From Paractinoplanes durhamensis (GTDB taxonomy: Bacteria; Actinomycetota; Actinomycetes; Mycobacteriales; Micromonosporaceae), in NCBI RefSeq assembly GCF_016862175.1, contig NZ_BOML01000031.1, positions 186,001-250,000 on the forward strand: 64,000 nucleotides of DNA, read 5' to 3'. Under the pieces are notes generated by a model. The model had not been told where the DNA came from. It did not search any database and saw only the letters and a list, made by a program, of their open reading frames with translations. Below, piece by piece: positions 1 to 7,025 of the stretch. Each line of letters starts with the position of its first letter. The stretch's first letter is position 1. Both the position numbers and the translations under genes were made by a program.

Positions 1-1
1 G

Positions 2-325
2 GTCGCCGGCGCCGGCGACCGCATGCTACGGATAGTGGCCGAACACGCCGACATCTGGAACTACCCAGGCGGCCTGGACGAGGCGTACGCCACCCGCAAC
101 GCCAAGCTGATCCAGCACTGCCACGAGATAGGCCGAGACCCAGCCACAATAACCAGATCCATGCAGCTGATAGTCCGAGCCACCGAACCAGACGCCGCCC
201 AAAAAGCCCAAGACACCATCAGACAAATGATCGACGCCGACATAAAGCACATAGTCATAGCCGCAGCCCTGACCCACCACAACGCCCAGTGGCTGGCCAA
301 CGAGGTAATCCACCCACTGACCTAA
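2..325 (+). CDS. C-terminal part of an F420-dependent LLM-class oxidoreductase (5' end outside window)
   Basis: The reading frame is already open at base 2 and ends at TAA 323-325, so only about 107 C-terminal residues are present. The segment GAGDRMLRIVAEHADIWN matches the conserved region before the last barrel strands of luciferase-like monooxygenases (family knowledge), which use reduced F420 or FMN. An internal ATG at 23 is not a credible start because homology continues upstream of it. Codon use is odd for the window: many CCA, ATA, ACA and AAA codons, so less GC at third positions than genes after 15,600, which may mark foreign origin. Substrate unknown. Confidence 0.75.
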   Translation, partial: VAGAGDRMLRIVAEHADIWNYPGGLDEAYATRNAKLIQHCHEIGRDPATITRSMQLIVRATEPDAAQKAQDTIRQMIDADIKHIVIAAALTHHNAQWLANEVIHPLT

Positions 326-403
326 CCAAAAAACCAGCAACCGCAACCAAGACCAACAAGCGCAACCACAGCAGCGAGCGCAACCATCGCACCGTGGGGG
401 TTT

Positions 404-422
404 CAGGGGGCTCGGCCCCCTG
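404..422 (+). terminator. GC-rich hairpin, probable terminator
   Basis: Perfect 8-bp stem CAGGGGGC/GCCCCCTG with a TCG loop, 79 bases after the oxidoreductase stop. There is no T-tract, as is common for actinobacterial terminators. Confidence 0.5.
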
Positions 423-483
423 CGCTGATATGACGAGCGCCCCCGGTCCGCGCGTTTTGCGGACAGGAGGCGCTCAGGTGCTC

Positions 484-575
484 GTGGACCATAGTTGGCA
501 GAATAAGAACCACATACCCGCAGCTCAGGGCCCAATCGTCACGCTACCGGCGGTACGCCGTCGCACGACCTGACC
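484..575 (+). repeat. 92-bp dispersed direct repeat, copy 1 of 3
   Basis: From GTGGACCATAGTTGG to CGACCTGACC this block recurs at 3587-3678 and 11763-11854 with identical length, same orientation and scattered substitutions. Homology stops abruptly on both sides. Read on the minus strand all three copies carry the same short frame ending RRRTAGSVT(I/T)GP-stop, so the block may be the tail of a lost gene or a mobile-element end. Identity of the repeat is unknown. Apart from this repeat and the hairpin at 404, the gene-free stretch 326-730 shows nothing I recognise. Confidence 0.8.
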
Positions 576-730
576 GATTCAGCGGCCGCCGCCCGCCGTA
601 GCGCCACCATGCCGATCCGATCGGCTGCGGCCGTGGCCGCCTGCCCACCACTGCTGGATCACGAACGCCAAGGCGCAACCTCCTCCTGGCCCAAACCCTT
701 TGCAGAGATGTTGATGATGATGGTTTCGGT

Positions 731-1627
731 TCAGGTGTGAGCCTCGTCGGTCGAGCGGTCGGCGTACACGAATCGTTCGATCTGCGACACGGTCAGGTCT
801 CGTCCGAGGGGGCTGAGGTAACGATCGGCGTACTCGGTGGGTCCGACTTGTTCGTGTTCGGTCCAGCCGTAGTCGCGCAGCAGCGCGGGCGTCTCGTCGG
901 GGAGCAGCCCGAAGTGCCAGACGTGGCGTTTGATGACGAACTCGCGCCGTGCCGGTGCGGCGCCGTAGTCCTCGGTGCCGTCGAGGAAGTCGCGGCGGAT
1001 GTAGGTGAAGATGAGCCGGCTCCCGGACGTGGCCGGGGTGAGACAGGCGAGTGTCTTGCGGACTGCGTCCTCGGTCAGGTACTGGGTGACGGCCTCCCAG
1101 ACGAACATGGCCGGTTCGTTCCAGTCGAATCCGCCCGCGGTGAGCGCGGCGGTGAGATCGTCGGTTTCGAGATTGACGGCGGTGAGGGTGGTGTTGGCCG
1201 GTAGCCGGCCGTAGGTCTCGATGAGGCGGCGGCGCTTGTAGGCGATGTTGGCTTGCAGGTCGGTCTCGAACGAGCGGGCGCCGGTCGGTGCCACGAGGCG
1301 GGCAGGCCGGGTGTCGAGCCCGGCGCCGAGGAAGACGAACTGTTTGATGCCGTCGTGCAAAGCATCGCGGACCTTGTCGTCGGCATACCGTTTACGGCAC
1401 AGCATGCTGGCCCAGAGTCCCTGCGCCTTACCGTCGGTGGCCCGGACGAGCAGTTGGTAGACCGGTTTCCACCGGCAGGCGCCGACGATCAGGCGTTGGC
1501 TGGGTGGTAGCAGACGAACGGCGTCCGGGTCGTCGAACAAGCGTTGATCCGCGGGGAGGATCTGTTCGCATGCGGCGATGACCATCGGGCCGAAGGCGGT
1601 CTGTGCTGCAGGTGGTCGTGCTGTCAT
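731..1627 (-). CDS. Class I SAM-dependent methyltransferase, LCMT/TIGR00027-like
   Basis: 298 residues from ATG 1627, preceded by AAGGAG at normal spacing; that site overlaps the upstream stop. Residues 101-107 are GAGLDTR, the SAM-binding loop typical of the leucine carboxymethyltransferase-like family, followed by an acidic strand (SFETDLQ) and the VWEAVTQYL segment. Such enzymes transfer methyl from SAM to O atoms of small molecules; the substrate here cannot be read. It follows the MarR-type gene at 1633-2172 with a 5-base gap and is probably translationally coupled to it, so the regulator likely controls it. A longer open frame through the regulator gene is a shadow. Confidence 0.85.
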   Translation of the reverse strand: MTARPPAAQTAFGPMVIAACEQILPADQRLFDDPDAVRLLPPSQRLIVGACRWKPVYQLLVRATDGKAQGLWASMLCRKRYADDKVRDALHDGIKQFVFLGAGLDTRPARLVAPTGARSFETDLQANIAYKRRRLIETYGRLPANTTLTAVNLETDDLTAALTAGGFDWNEPAMFVWEAVTQYLTEDAVRKTLACLTPATSGSRLIFTYIRRDFLDGTEDYGAAPARREFVIKRHVWHFGLLPDETPALLRDYGWTEHEQVGPTEYADRYLSPLGRDLTVSQIERFVYADRSTDEAHT

Positions 1628-1632
1628 CGTCG

Positions 1633-2172
1633 CTACTCCTTGGCTGCGCGGGTGGATGAGGGCAGCGGTGGCGCGTTGTCGAAGATCTGTTGCATCCATC
1701 GGAAGACTTCGTTGGCGGCGGCGAGGCGTCCACCGCGATCGGGTGATGGACCGGCAAGGGGGGTGCCGTCGTGCAGGATGTTCCCGAGGGAGGCCAGCGA
1801 GGCGATCTGCCGCTGGACGACCTTCTCCCAGGCGTCGTCGTCGACGCGGTAGTACACCGTCCGGCTTGCCGGTTTGGTCAGGACGCGGACGAACCCGACG
1901 GAGCTGAGCAGCCGGAGGTTCGTCGACAGCGACGCCCGGCTGGCACCGATCGCGGTCGCGATCTGCTGCGCGGACTGCTCGGGCGGGTCGCAGATCATCA
2001 GCCAGCCGAGCACACGCCCGGCGATCAACGGCACGCCATCTTGGTCCGAGCAGTACTTGGCGAGTCGTTCGACCCATTCCAGCACGTCCGCCGACGGTCC
2101 GACTGAGGCATCGTGATTGGACTCTTCAGTGCCGGATGGCCGTTTCATAGGTTTCATTGTTGACTGAAACAT
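1633..2172 (-). CDS. GbsR/MarR-type winged-helix transcriptional regulator
   Basis: Up to 179 residues. A winged helix is visible in SAQQIATAIGASRASLSTNLRLL (split around residues 68-90) followed by the wing RVLTKPASRTVYYRVDD, as in GbsR-like MarR proteins that sense small ligands. Starts at ATG 2172, 2157 and 2148 are all possible. An inverted repeat at 2151-2170 overlaps the first two, so either the operator lies inside the first codons or translation begins at 2148. It is first in a two-gene operon with the methyltransferase, suggesting autoregulation plus control of methylation. Confidence 0.8.
   Translation of the reverse strand: MFQSTMKPMKRPSGTEESNHDASVGPSADVLEWVERLAKYCSDQDGVPLIAGRVLGWLMICDPPEQSAQQIATAIGASRASLSTNLRLLSSVGFVRVLTKPASRTVYYRVDDDAWEKVVQRQIASLASLGNILHDGTPLAGPSPDRGGRLAAANEVFRWMQQIFDNAPPLPSSTRAAKE
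2151..2170. promoter_or_regulatory. Inverted repeat GTTTCA-N8-TGAAAC, probable operator
   Basis: Perfect 6-bp arms with an 8-bp spacer, and a third GTTTCA half-site at 2142-2147, located at the 5' end of the regulator gene. The position fits an autoregulatory MarR/GbsR operator; that role is inferred. Confidence 0.45.
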
Positions 2173-2447
2173 GCGGTGTGTCCACCGCGAAGTGCTGACG
2201 AACGGCCCTTCAGTGGCTGTGGCCGTGGTGTTGTCACTCGACGGCTGCGCCGGGACAGGCGCCGACCCCCTCGGCTCGCCAGCGGAGGAACCGAACCCCG
2301 CACGACCGCCCTACGGCGGCCTGTTCAGCCTTAGGACAACGGGCCGCCCGGCCCTGGCGGTCTCCTCGCGATCCTGCCTACGTTGCCGTCGAATCGCCGC
2401 GGTCGGTTCGCGTCACCCTGGGGCGTAGCGGTCACCTGGAGGCTCAC

Positions 2448-3386
2448 ATGGATATCCCGTCGGCACCTGACATCCGGACCCATGATCGCGGCCGGCCTCA
2501 CCCTTTGGACATCCACGGCGGGAAGGCCCGAACCAGACTACGGTTGGCATGGGCAACGAGTGGACTCGTGCTGGTCCTGAGTGGCGCCGCCGCCACGGGT
2601 GGGCTTCTCATCGATGGTCTCTACCCTGACGCGGCGGTGGCCGCGGCGGCCTTTCGCGGCAACGATCTGGCCACCATGCTCGTCGGCATGCCGGCGTTGA
2701 CCCTTGCCGTCATCGGCTCCATACGCGGCTCGTTGCGAGCGCATCTGGCGTGGATAGGGATGCTCGCCTACTCGATCTACAGCCTCGCCTACTACGTTTT
2801 CGGCGCGCAGTTCAACGACCTGTTCCTGCTCCACGTGGCCGCATTCGTGTCGTCAGTGTTCGCCTTCGGGCTGGCACTGGCAGCCCTCGACGTCACCTCG
2901 GTTGACGAGCGGTCCGCACGCCGCACGCCGGTCCGGTGGATCAGCGTCCTGCTGGCGCTCCCGGCAGCGGCGATCGTGGTGCTGTACAGCGTGGCGGCGG
3001 TGCGATTCGCCATCACCGGACAACAACCGTCCGACGTGCTGCCCATGCCATCGCAACGGGTACACCTCGCCTACGCGCTCGACCTCACCCTGCTCGTTCC
3101 CGCGGTTGCCCTGGTAGCGGTTCAACTCTGGCGCCGGACCGCCTGGGGCTACGCCCTCGGCACCGCGGCATGCCTTGCCGTCGGCGTCTACCAGCTCAAC
3201 TACATCATTCAGAAGATCTTCGTCGCGGAAGCGGGCGTGGCGGGCGTGACATCGTTCGATCCGCACGATCTGCCCGTACCGGCGGTGCTGCTCTCATCGG
3301 CCACAGTGTTGCTACTGGGTCTCCGCAAGACACCAACGAAGTCGGTCCCGGCCCCGACCGCCGCAACAAGAACGCCCGGCACCTGA
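2448..3386 (+). CDS. Polytopic membrane protein of unknown function
   Basis: 312 residues from ATG 2448 with GGAGG five bases upstream. After about 30 charged residues there are about seven hydrophobic segments (near residues 32-54, 70-90, 100-118, 125-147, 165-188, 210-228, 235-255 and a last one near 280), then a Thr/Pro/Ala-rich tail. No catalytic motif was recognised. Stands alone between two copies of the 92-bp repeat, so it may be cargo of that segment. The 275 bases upstream (2173-2447) hold no convincing gene. Confidence 0.7.
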   Translation: MDIPSAPDIRTHDRGRPHPLDIHGGKARTRLRLAWATSGLVLVLSGAAATGGLLIDGLYPDAAVAAAAFRGNDLATMLVGMPALTLAVIGSIRGSLRAHLAWIGMLAYSIYSLAYYVFGAQFNDLFLLHVAAFVSSVFAFGLALAALDVTSVDERSARRTPVRWISVLLALPAAAIVVLYSVAAVRFAITGQQPSDVLPMPSQRVHLAYALDLTLLVPAVALVAVQLWRRTAWGYALGTAACLAVGVYQLNYIIQKIFVAEAGVAGVTSFDPHDLPVPAVLLSSATVLLLGLRKTPTKSVPAPTAATRTPGT

Positions 3387-3554
3387 ACTTCGCGCCACGT
3401 CCGGCGGCACCAACGCCCGGACCGGCAACGCATTGAGCTCGTCATCATCTCTGCGCACGAGCCAGACGGCCCCGGTTACCGGGTGGCCGCCTTAGCAGAG
3501 GGTTTCCCAGCTCACCATATGTCTGACCGACATGGTTCGCGCACTGCCAACAAC

Positions 3555-3575
3555 CGATTCACGTTTGCCCAGGTC
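3555..3575 (+). repeat. 21-bp short repeat, copy 1
   Basis: CGATTCACGTTTGCCCAGGTC differs in one base from 4517-4537. It lies 11 bases before the 92-bp repeat copy 2. Role unknown; could be a recombination scar. Confidence 0.5.
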
Positions 3576-3586
3576 AGGGCCTATTG

Positions 3587-3678
3587 GTGGACCATAGTTG
3601 GCAGAATAAGAACCGCATCCCCACAGCTCAGGGGCCGATCGTGACGCTACCAGCCGTCCGCCGACGGATACCCTGACC
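3587..3678 (+). repeat. 92-bp dispersed direct repeat, copy 2 of 3
   Basis: Same block as at 484-575 and 11763-11854, same orientation and length. In this copy the minus-strand frame through the repeat joins an upstream open frame (3628-3912), whose last residues RRRTAGSVTIGP are repeat-encoded. Confidence 0.8.
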
Positions 3679-3912
3679 CGGCTCACCGTTCGTCCACCTC
3701 GCCGCGCTGGTGTATCCACGATCAGCGGTCAAGATCAACCCGTGGGCCGCCCCGTCCCAGTCCACAGCAGTGCGTGCCACGGCGGCAAAGAACATCTCTC
3801 CGTCGCCGCCGGTGAACCCACCACCGGCGGTGAGTTGCTCGCCGGATCCGAACAACTCGGCCATGGAAACCCACCGGCCGCCGAGGTGGAAGCCCGGCCA
3901 GGCCAGCAGCAC
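3628..3912 (-). CDS. Unidentified small open frame fused to the 92-bp repeat
   Basis: 94 residues from GTG 3912, 18 bases downstream of the YoeB stop on the same strand. The first 70 residues look protein-like (segments AELFGSGEQL, FTGGDGEMFFAAVARTAVDW, HGLILTADRGY), but I do not recognise a family. The last dozen residues come from the repeat. It may be a gene whose 3' end was replaced when the repeat arrived, or a decayed fragment. No ribosome-binding site is evident. Confidence 0.3.
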   Translation of the reverse strand: MLLAWPGFHLGGRWVSMAELFGSGEQLTAGGGFTGGDGEMFFAAVARTAVDWDGAAHGLILTADRGYTSAARWTNGEPGQGIRRRTAGSVTIGP

Positions 3913-3930
3913 CTGATCAGGAACGAAGCG

Positions 3931-4197
3931 TTATCGACCGTAGTGATAGCGGCAGGACATGATCTCCAACTGGTCCTGGGCGTCCAGTACGCGGTACACG
4001 AGCCGGTGTTCTTCGGTGATGCGCCGCGAGGCCCAGCCCGAGAGGTCGCCCTTGAGGAGTTCCGGCTTACCGATGCCGCCGTCTTCGCCTCGCTGAATGT
4101 CCTTGATGAGATCATTGATCCGCTTAAGGGTCTTGCGATCACCAGACTGCCAGCCCACGTACTCGTCCCACGCATCCGGGTGCCAGACGAGCTTCAC
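3931..4197 (-). CDS. yoeB: YoeB family mRNA-interferase toxin
   Basis: 88 residues, the usual YoeB length. The opening MKLVWHPDAWDEYVGWQSGD and the closing EIMSCRYHYGR are hallmarks of the Txe/YoeB family, ribosome-dependent endoribonucleases; family catalytic residues (Glu near 46, Arg near 65, His near 83) have counterparts in KPELLKGDL, HRLVYRV and YHYGR. The start is GTG 4197, and GTGA overlaps the antitoxin stop by four bases, so the toxin is translationally coupled to and expressed after its antitoxin. It looks intact, unlike most other toxin-antitoxin genes here. Confidence 0.9.
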   Translation of the reverse strand: MKLVWHPDAWDEYVGWQSGDRKTLKRINDLIKDIQRGEDGGIGKPELLKGDLSGWASRRITEEHRLVYRVLDAQDQLEIMSCRYHYGR

Positions 4198-4463
4198 ACA
4201 GAGCCCTCCGCGTCCGGCTCGATGAGCTCATGCTGGACCAGCCCACCGGCTTCCATCTCCGCCCGCCGACGGCGCAACTCGCGGCCGTTGGCGCCACGAG
4301 ACAGGTACTCAGTTTCGCGCCACGCGTCATAGTCGCTCTTCAGCATGACGACCAGCGGCTCGTGCCCACTGCGGGTAACTACAAGATCTTCGGCGTCGTT
4401 CTCGATGGCGTCGAACTCGTTCGCGAGGTTCGCCCGCAAGTCCGAAGCAGTGATGACCTTCAT
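4194..4463 (-). CDS. yefM: YefM/Phd family antitoxin
   Basis: 89 residues from ATG 4463 with GGAGGGG two bases upstream, preferred over an in-frame ATG 48 bases further out that would place the operator inside the gene. MKVITASDLRANLANEFDAI is the Phd/YefM DNA-binding N-terminus; the C-terminal half (residues 55-89) is charged and probably wraps the toxin. It binds YoeB and, from known family behaviour, represses its own promoter. The upstream palindrome at 4475-4498 is the likely site. Confidence 0.9.
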   Translation of the reverse strand: MKVITASDLRANLANEFDAIENDAEDLVVTRSGHEPLVVMLKSDYDAWRETEYLSRGANGRELRRRRAEMEAGGLVQHELIEPDAEGSV

Positions 4464-4474
4464 GACCCCTCCAG

Positions 4475-4498
4475 TGTTGTACGTCATATTGTACAACA
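4475..4498. promoter_or_regulatory. YefM operator: perfect TGTTGTAC/GTACAACA inverted repeat
   Basis: 8-bp perfect arms with an 8-bp AT-rich spacer, 12 bases upstream of the yefM start. The right side contains TGTACA, the hexamer known for YefM-YoeB operators. Overlap with the promoter suggests conditional autorepression by the toxin-antitoxin complex (inferred). Confidence 0.7.
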
Positions 4499-4516
4499 GC
4501 CTGGAGATCAAACCCT

Positions 4517-4537
4517 CGATTCAAGTTTGCCCAGGTC
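4517..4537 (+). repeat. 21-bp short repeat, copy 2
   Basis: 20 of 21 bases match 3555-3575. Here it covers the last codons of the small gene 4521-4733. Confidence 0.5.
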
Positions 4538-4733
4538 GGCCGACCAGAGGCGAGTGGGGCAGACCAGCCGGCCGGCCAGGATCAGAGGGCTCGTTGTAGT
4601 GGTGGTTGCGCCACCATTGCTCGATCATCTGGGCCAGTGCCGTGACGGCCTTCTGATAGTCCTCGGGACTTATGGGGACGACCTCAGGCGCTAGGACTCT
4701 GACGTTCGTCGCTACACGCCGCCGGTTCACCAT
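4521..4733 (-). CDS. Small hypothetical protein
   Basis: 70 residues from ATG 4733 with a good AGGAGG five bases upstream, which is the main support for a real gene. The core PISPEDYQKAVTALAQMIEQ then WWRNHH looks like an amphipathic helix; the tail (DPGRPAGLPHSPLVGRPGQT) is Pro/Gly-rich and partly derived from the 21-bp repeat, so the original C-terminus may have been replaced. Small genes of this type often accompany recombinases in actinobacteria, but none is adjacent. Function unknown. Confidence 0.5.
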   Translation of the reverse strand: MVNRRRVATNVRVLAPEVVPISPEDYQKAVTALAQMIEQWWRNHHYNEPSDPGRPAGLPHSPLVGRPGQT

Positions 4734-4990
4734 CTCCGCCTCCTAGCCCTTCGGCCCCTCCTCGAGGGTGGCCCCGGAAAGAAGCCCTCGGTATCCCTCG
4801 GCCGAATGACTGCGCACTCGGGTGGCGACAACCGCATCCGTCCATGCCGCGAGCCGCGCTGCTGGCCGTGACATCCTTGTCCGCGCTCGCCAGCAGGCTC
4901 ACCTGAAGCATGTTGACCGAGCGGCTCCAGGGTCCGAAGGGTATTCCCGGGGTCGGTAACTGCCCTGTGCCCCGGGTACGATCCGGGGCC

Positions 4991-5060
4991 GTGCCGGTGT
5001 CTCGTAAGCACAAGAAGAAGTCGCAGTCCGGTCGGCGCCCCGGGGCGCCGACCCCGAGCA
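4991..5060 (+). pseudogene. N-terminal stub of a basic hypothetical protein
   Basis: GTG 4991 begins VPVSRKHKKKSQSGRR, a typical Lys/Arg-rich N-terminus. A TACGAT -10-like hexamer lies about 8 bases upstream, as for a leaderless transcript. After about 23 codons the plus frame loses protein character exactly where coding character appears on the opposite strand (5060-5628). The simplest reading is a gene broken by inversion or rearrangement. Confidence 0.35.
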
Positions 5061-5628
5061 GAATGGCGCAGGCAAACCCGTTGCGGGAGGCCAGGTCGGA
5101 AAGGGTGTTGCGGACGACCGCGGCGGCCAGTCCGGCAAACAGCGCGGGATCGCCCGGCGGGAGGCGGCGCTCGTACTCGTCGAGCAATTGGTCGATCATG
5201 GTGTCCAGGACGGCGGGTTCGCTGCTTGCTGTAGCGGTGTACAAGATGCCGAGGAACCGGGGCATCCAGGGCCTCATCCAGTCACGTAGGTGCTCGCCGT
5301 TCTTCGGCGCGATCGCCGGCGCCGGAGGATCCAGCAACTCGTCGGCCAGATCGGACCAAAAGTCGAGGACCTGTTCCGGCTCTGCGGCGCCCGCCAGTGT
5401 GTTCGCGATGAGACTCGCGCCTGAGCCGGCGAGGACTCGGGTGCGACGGAGCTGAATGACGTCGAACTCGATCGCCAGCCGCCAAATTCGGATGAGAGCC
5501 GGCGTCCCGCCCGTTCGGTCGCTGGTGGCCGGCAGATCGAGCGCGGCCAGCCCCGCGTGCGCGTCGCCGTACGGTTGTTGTCGCAGCTGTCGATGATGAC
5601 GATGACGCTCGAGAGGTTTACTGCCCAT
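5060..5628 (-). pseudogene. Fragment of a helical hypothetical protein, opposite orientation
   Basis: The minus frame reads as natural helical protein between about residues 30 and 190 from ATG 5628 (segments TPALIRIWRLAIEFDVIQLR, VLDFWSDLADELLD, MPRFLGILYTATASSEPAVL, GDPALFAGLAAAVVRNTL). The frame stays open to 4684, but the last 120 residues look like noise antisense to the VPVSRKHKKK stub. It is probably a displaced internal part of a larger gene. Its ATG (5626-5628) shares bases with the start of the oppositely oriented gene at 5627. Function unknown. Confidence 0.35.
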
Positions 5629-6916
5629 GCCTGAAGACGATCTCGCCGCCGTGGCAGCTTCCACACCTGCGCTAAGGCAGGTCACCGCTTTGACACGGTG
5701 GGTCGGACAGGGCCGCAAGCTAACTCAGACCGGACAGCTGACCATGGCCGACGCCCGCCATCTGGTCGGCCTGCTGGATACCGGCGACGAAATCGATCCC
5801 GTCATCGGCGAGCGGGTGTTCCGTACCCGCAGCAGCGCTGAGCTGCCTGTCCTCGCGATCGTGGTGGCGTGGGCCAAGGCCGCGGGACTCGTCCGCGTCG
5901 TCCACGGCCGGCTGGTCCCGGTGAAGAAGAACCAGCGGCTGATCGATCGGCCGGCCCAGCTGTGGAACCTCATGTTCGCTGCTTTCGACCAACTCGGACC
6001 GGCAATCTGCTCCGCCGGTTGGTTCCAGTCGCTGCTTGGCGACAACTTCGCCGACGGCATCGCCGTCCTTTTCGGCGGCATCGCGGACGGCGGCGGTGCC
6101 GCGCCCACCGGCGCGGTGCAGGAGGAGGTCTGGTCTGCGCTCAGCGCGCGCTATTACCTGGACGACGCCACGACCGAGCAACTGACTCGCCTGCGCAAGA
6201 CCACAGACAATGACGTACGCCGCGCCGCGGCCGGTCTGGTGACCCTCGGCGCGCTCGCCGAAGAGGACGCCGCAGCCGGGACGCTACGGCTGACGCCGTT
6301 GGCCGAGTGGGCTCTGCGCTCCCGGTACGGCGCCGTCGCGCCCGGCGACCAGATCGCCCAGCTCAAGATCACCCTGCTGGACGCGGAACCGCCGGTGTGG
6401 CGCCGCCTGCTCGTGCCCGCGACGATCCGCCTCGACCGGCTGGACCGGGTGATTCAAGCCGCCATGGGCTGGACCAACTCACACCTGCACATGTTCATCC
6501 ATCCCAGCGGCCGCTACGGCGTGCCCGACCTCGACTCCCCGCTGCAGGACGAACGCCGCACGACCCTGCGCGATCTGGCCGATCGAGAAGGCGAAACCGT
6601 CAGGTACGAGTACGACTTCGGCGACTGCTGGGAACACGAAATCGTGCTGGAACAGTTGCTGACCGCTGAGCCCGGCGGCCGGTACCCCACCTGCACGGCC
6701 GGTGCAAGCGCCTGCCCACCGGAAGACTGCGGCGGTGTCCACGGCTACGCCGACCTCATCGACACACTCGCCGATCCCACCCACCCCGAACACCAGCACC
6801 TGCTGGAATGGCTCGGCATCGAGAAAGGCAGCGACTTCGACCCAGCGCACTTCGACACCGCCGACGCCAACCGCCGACTCGACACCGTCATACTCGCCTC
6901 GACCCGCACCGCCTGA
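5627..6916 (+). CDS. Plasmid pRiA4b ORF-3 family protein
   Basis: 429 residues. The C-terminal part (residues about 243-425) is the pRiA4b ORF-3 domain: LKITLLDAEPPVWRRLLVPA, a DRVIQAAMGWTNSHLHMF segment, then VRYEYDFGDCWEHEIVLEQ and the Cys-containing PTCTAGASACPPEDCGGVHG, and the closing DPAHFD-TADANRRL. The N-terminal 240 residues are helical with a possible winged helix. The family is common on plasmids and beside integrases; its biochemical role is not established. The start ATG 5627 has only a weak GAGAGG upstream, so a slightly different start is possible. Confidence 0.8.
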   Translation: MPEDDLAAVAASTPALRQVTALTRWVGQGRKLTQTGQLTMADARHLVGLLDTGDEIDPVIGERVFRTRSSAELPVLAIVVAWAKAAGLVRVVHGRLVPVKKNQRLIDRPAQLWNLMFAAFDQLGPAICSAGWFQSLLGDNFADGIAVLFGGIADGGGAAPTGAVQEEVWSALSARYYLDDATTEQLTRLRKTTDNDVRRAAAGLVTLGALAEEDAAAGTLRLTPLAEWALRSRYGAVAPGDQIAQLKITLLDAEPPVWRRLLVPATIRLDRLDRVIQAAMGWTNSHLHMFIHPSGRYGVPDLDSPLQDERRTTLRDLADREGETVRYEYDFGDCWEHEIVLEQLLTAEPGGRYPTCTAGASACPPEDCGGVHGYADLIDTLADPTHPEHQHLLEWLGIEKGSDFDPAHFDTADANRRLDTVILASTRTA

Positions 6917-7025
6917 CCAGGGAAGCGCCCCGGGCGTCGGCCATGCATGCGGGCGACACTCCGTACGGCCGGCAGCGGACACCGCGAAGAGCGAAACCGG
7001 CCGCTGCCGGGGCTGCCGGTGGGGT

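Noticed and set aside
2171-2428. Small plus-strand frame upstream of the membrane protein
   Set aside because: No ribosome-binding site and no domain-like sequence; it begins inside the regulator's 5' end.
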